Of a stretch of DNA of 22,991 bases, positions 21,959-22,991 are shown one piece after another. The notes below the pieces were generated by a model that was not told the origin of the DNA, ran no database searches, and saw only the letters and a list, made by a program, of their open reading frames with translations. The position numbers were made by a program, and so were the translations under genes. This stretch comes from a virus. Where the stretch lies: IMG/VR virus record IMGVR_UViG_3300027708_000308, positions 1 to 22,991 of that record. One strand, 5' to 3'. Numbering within the stretch: position 1 is the first letter of the stretch; every line of letters starts with the position of its first letter.

Positions 21959-21969
21959 CCTGATCCACG

Positions 21970-22016
21970 GCCACCCGGCGCTGCATTGCAGCATGGAATC
22001 ACGGGCGCCGGGTGGC
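21970..22016. repeat. 12-bp GC-rich perfect inverted repeat
   Basis: GCCACCCGGCGC (21970-21981) pairs perfectly with GCGCCGGGTGGC (22005-22016) across a 23-nt loop. The loop holds a small CTGC/GCAG hairpin (beginning at 21981). Stem base composition is very different from the AT-rich flanks. No U-run follows directly, so it is unlikely to be a simple terminator. Confidence 0.7.
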
Positions 22017-22037
22017 GGGGGTGCGGGGGGCAGAGGG
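22010..22037 (+). other. Canonical G-quadruplex motif
   Basis: Four G-tracts lie on the plus strand: GGG 22010-22012, GGGGG 22017-22021, GGGGGG 22025-22030, GGG 22035-22037, with loops TGGC, TGC and CAGA. This satisfies the G3+ with 1-7 nt loop rule. The first tract is part of the right arm of the 12-bp inverted repeat, so hairpin and quadruplex are mutually exclusive. Confidence 0.6.
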
Positions 22038-22069
22038 CCGAGCGACTTGAGGCTGTCGTTGCGGAGGAA

Positions 22070-22093
22070 TCACGAACCCCGTGAAAATTTTTT
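22070..22093 (+). terminator. Weak terminator-like hairpin upstream of terS
   Basis: TCACG (22070-22074) pairs with CGTGA (22080-22084) around a 5-nt loop, followed by AAA and six T residues (22088-22093). The 5-bp stem is weak. If real it would end a rightward transcript from the repeat region, insulating terS or giving a short non-coding RNA. Confidence 0.35.
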
Positions 22094-22169
22094 AGAATAA
22101 TTTTGTGACAATGTACCCACTGATACTTGACACCCACATTCATCCCCTTTGTGGTAGCATGGAAGCACT

Positions 22170-22733
22170 ATGGAAAAAGACACTCTCGAATCCGTAGGCG
22201 TGGATACTGTTGCACCCGTAGAAATCCCATCATGGTTAGCAGCAAGCCCGTCTTCACCAGCAGCCCCAGCCCAGATGTCACACAAGGCATCTTTGCGTGA
22301 ACTCGCATATGCTCGGTTTGAAATGCTGTTCCCCCGAATCATGGACCGATTAGCCAGCGGCGCTGAGTTAAGCACCGCTTTGGGCGAAATTGACCTTGAC
22401 TTGGATCCTGGCGCGTTTCGCCGGTGGATCAAAAAAGACCCTGAAAGACTGGCGACCCTTAAAGAATGCGAGGAGTTGCGAAGCGAAGCGTGGGCTGACA
22501 AAATGGTTCGTCATGCGCTGGGTGAGTACGAGATGGAGGATGTGCAGCGGTCCAAGTTGATCGTTGACACTTATCGGTTTCGTATCGCGGCTGATAACCG
22601 TCGCAAGTACGGCGAGACTAAGACGGTGGAGCTGGGTGGCACAATCTCAGTTCGGGCAGCTCTTGAAGCAGCGCACAACCGGATACTTGAAACCGAGATA
22701 CTTGATGTGACCCCACGACTGGAGAACAACTGA
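22170..22733 (+). CDS. terS: Terminase small subunit
   Basis: 187 aa, GGAAG 4 nt before the ATG. After a disordered Pro/Ser/Ala-rich N-terminus (about 40 residues) comes a helical DNA-binding part (SLRELAYARFEMLFPRIMDR, then LSTALGEIDLDLDPGAFRRW resembling an HTH). The ending ADNRRKYGETKTVELGG with the following helix is characteristic of phage small terminases related to Sf6 gp1. It recognises the packaging site on the concatemer and activates TerL. The next gene starts in its stop codon (TGATG). Binding sites could lie in the repeats just upstream. Confidence 0.82.
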   Translation: MEKDTLESVGVDTVAPVEIPSWLAASPSSPAAPAQMSHKASLRELAYARFEMLFPRIMDRLASGAELSTALGEIDLDLDPGAFRRWIKKDPERLATLKECEELRSEAWADKMVRHALGEYEMEDVQRSKLIVDTYRFRIAADNRRKYGETKTVELGGTISVRAALEAAHNRILETEILDVTPRLENN

Positions 22734-22991
22734 TGCAGAAACCCCGGTACTCGGCTGATGAAGAACAGACCATAATGACTCAGCTTTGGAGTCCGCAGCT
22801 TGCTAACGACCCAGAGATGTTTGTGATGTTCGTTTACCCGTGGGGGCAGAAGAACACGCCGCTGGCCAACTTCAAAGGGCCTCGGAAGTGGCAGCGCGAG
22901 GTGCTGCGACGCATACGGGACTTTATCCGTGATAACAAGGGCAAGCTAGACGACAACCAGTTGATCGAAGCGCTGCGCGACTCAACGGTGT
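22733..22991 (+). CDS. terL: Terminase large subunit, N-terminal part
   Basis: 86 codons are visible before the window ends. ATG at 22733 overlaps the terS stop, with GGAG (22721-22724) upstream. The sequence includes MFVMFVYPWGQKNTPLANFK followed by GPRKWQREVLRRI, the N-terminal adenine-binding/Q-motif-like region typical of phage terminase large subunits, with R-K-W-Q before the ATPase domain. The Walker A lies beyond the window. It is the ATP-driven packaging motor and nuclease. Identification also rests on the adjacent small subunit. Confidence 0.82.
   Translation, partial: MQKPRYSADEEQTIMTQLWSPQLANDPEMFVMFVYPWGQKNTPLANFKGPRKWQREVLRRIRDFIRDNKGKLDDNQLIEALRDSTV

Larger units (their letters stand above)
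21468..22169. other. Non-coding region between accessory operon and terminase
   Basis: About 700 bases without a convincing gene. From left to right it has the leftward promoters and direct repeats (21526-21599), a stretch of about 200 bases with little visible structure apart from a 10-bp TCCGCGCGGA palindrome (21722-21731), the TGTCACA cluster with a 22-bp palindrome (21810-21958), a GC-rich hairpin and G-run block (21970-22037), a weak hairpin with T-run (22070-22093), one more TGTGACA (22104-22110), and TTGACA at 22127-22132 pointing to the terminase genes but without a well-spaced -10 box. ORFs crossing it have no ribosome binding site or protein-like composition. Confidence 0.6.

Noticed and set aside
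21906-22100. 64-codon plus-strand ORF over the palindrome, GC hairpin and G-runs
   Set aside because: Its sequence is dictated by the repeats and G-runs (Gly-rich low complexity) and no ribosome binding site is present.
22127-22160. TTGACA at 22127 plus TAGCAT at 22155 as a terminase promoter
   Set aside because: The spacer is 22 bp, too long for a standard sigma70 promoter, and no better -10 was found, so it was kept only as a note.

Overview
The window is a slice of a tailed-phage genome, most likely a P22-like (short-tailed) phage of a Gram-negative, probably freshwater beta-proteobacterial, host. The host guess is inference from base composition and protein style only. Tail-hub and DNA-ejection genes lie at the left end and the terminase pair at the right end. 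The missing part of a circularly permuted map (rest of TerL, portal, scaffold, coat, start of the gp10-like gene) therefore lies outside the window. No integrase, tRNA, rRNA, CRISPR array or insertion sequence was seen.

Region 1 (1-8741, rightward): tail hub, receptor binding, ejection and lysis. The order is a gp10-like DNA-stabilisation protein, a knob-like protein, four tail-fibre type ORFs, a GNAT-fold protein in the P22 gp14 slot, three proteins in the gp7/gp20/gp16 order and close to those lengths, a coiled-coil membrane protein, an M15 endolysin and a two-helix holin.

Region 2 (8738-15290, leftward): a replication and recombination operon. In transcription order it has a ribbon-helix-helix regulator, a 131-aa linker protein, a DUF2800-type PD-(D/E)XK nuclease, a DUF2815-type ssDNA-binding protein, a family B DNA polymerase, a small protein, a VRR-NUC nuclease, an SNF2-type helicase and a small terminal ORF.

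Region 3 (15291-19362, rightward): a compact divergent control region, then a PrimPol-PriCT-DUF3987 primase/helicase, a GNAT acetyltransferase preceded by a dyad-overlapped -10 box with no ribosome binding site, and a calcineurin-like phosphoesterase.

Region 4 (19359-21467, leftward): ten very small accessory genes, five of them chained by 4-nt ATGA overlaps. Two are 29-codon microproteins and one is a helix-turn-helix regulator. The operon is probably driven by tandem promoters at 21526-21596.

Region 5 (21468-22169): about 700 non-coding bases, the most unusual part. It holds 15- and 13-bp direct repeats carrying TTGACA boxes, a cluster of TGTCACA heptamers, a near-perfect 22-bp palindrome, a 12-bp GC-rich inverted repeat running into a canonical G-quadruplex motif, and a weak terminator-like hairpin. 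It separates the leftward accessory operon from the rightward terminase genes (22170 to the end) and is a good candidate for an origin, packaging or master control region. The heptamer TCACAAT from this cluster also occurs in the two other promoter regions (15327-15333, 17943-17949), which suggests one shared regulator.
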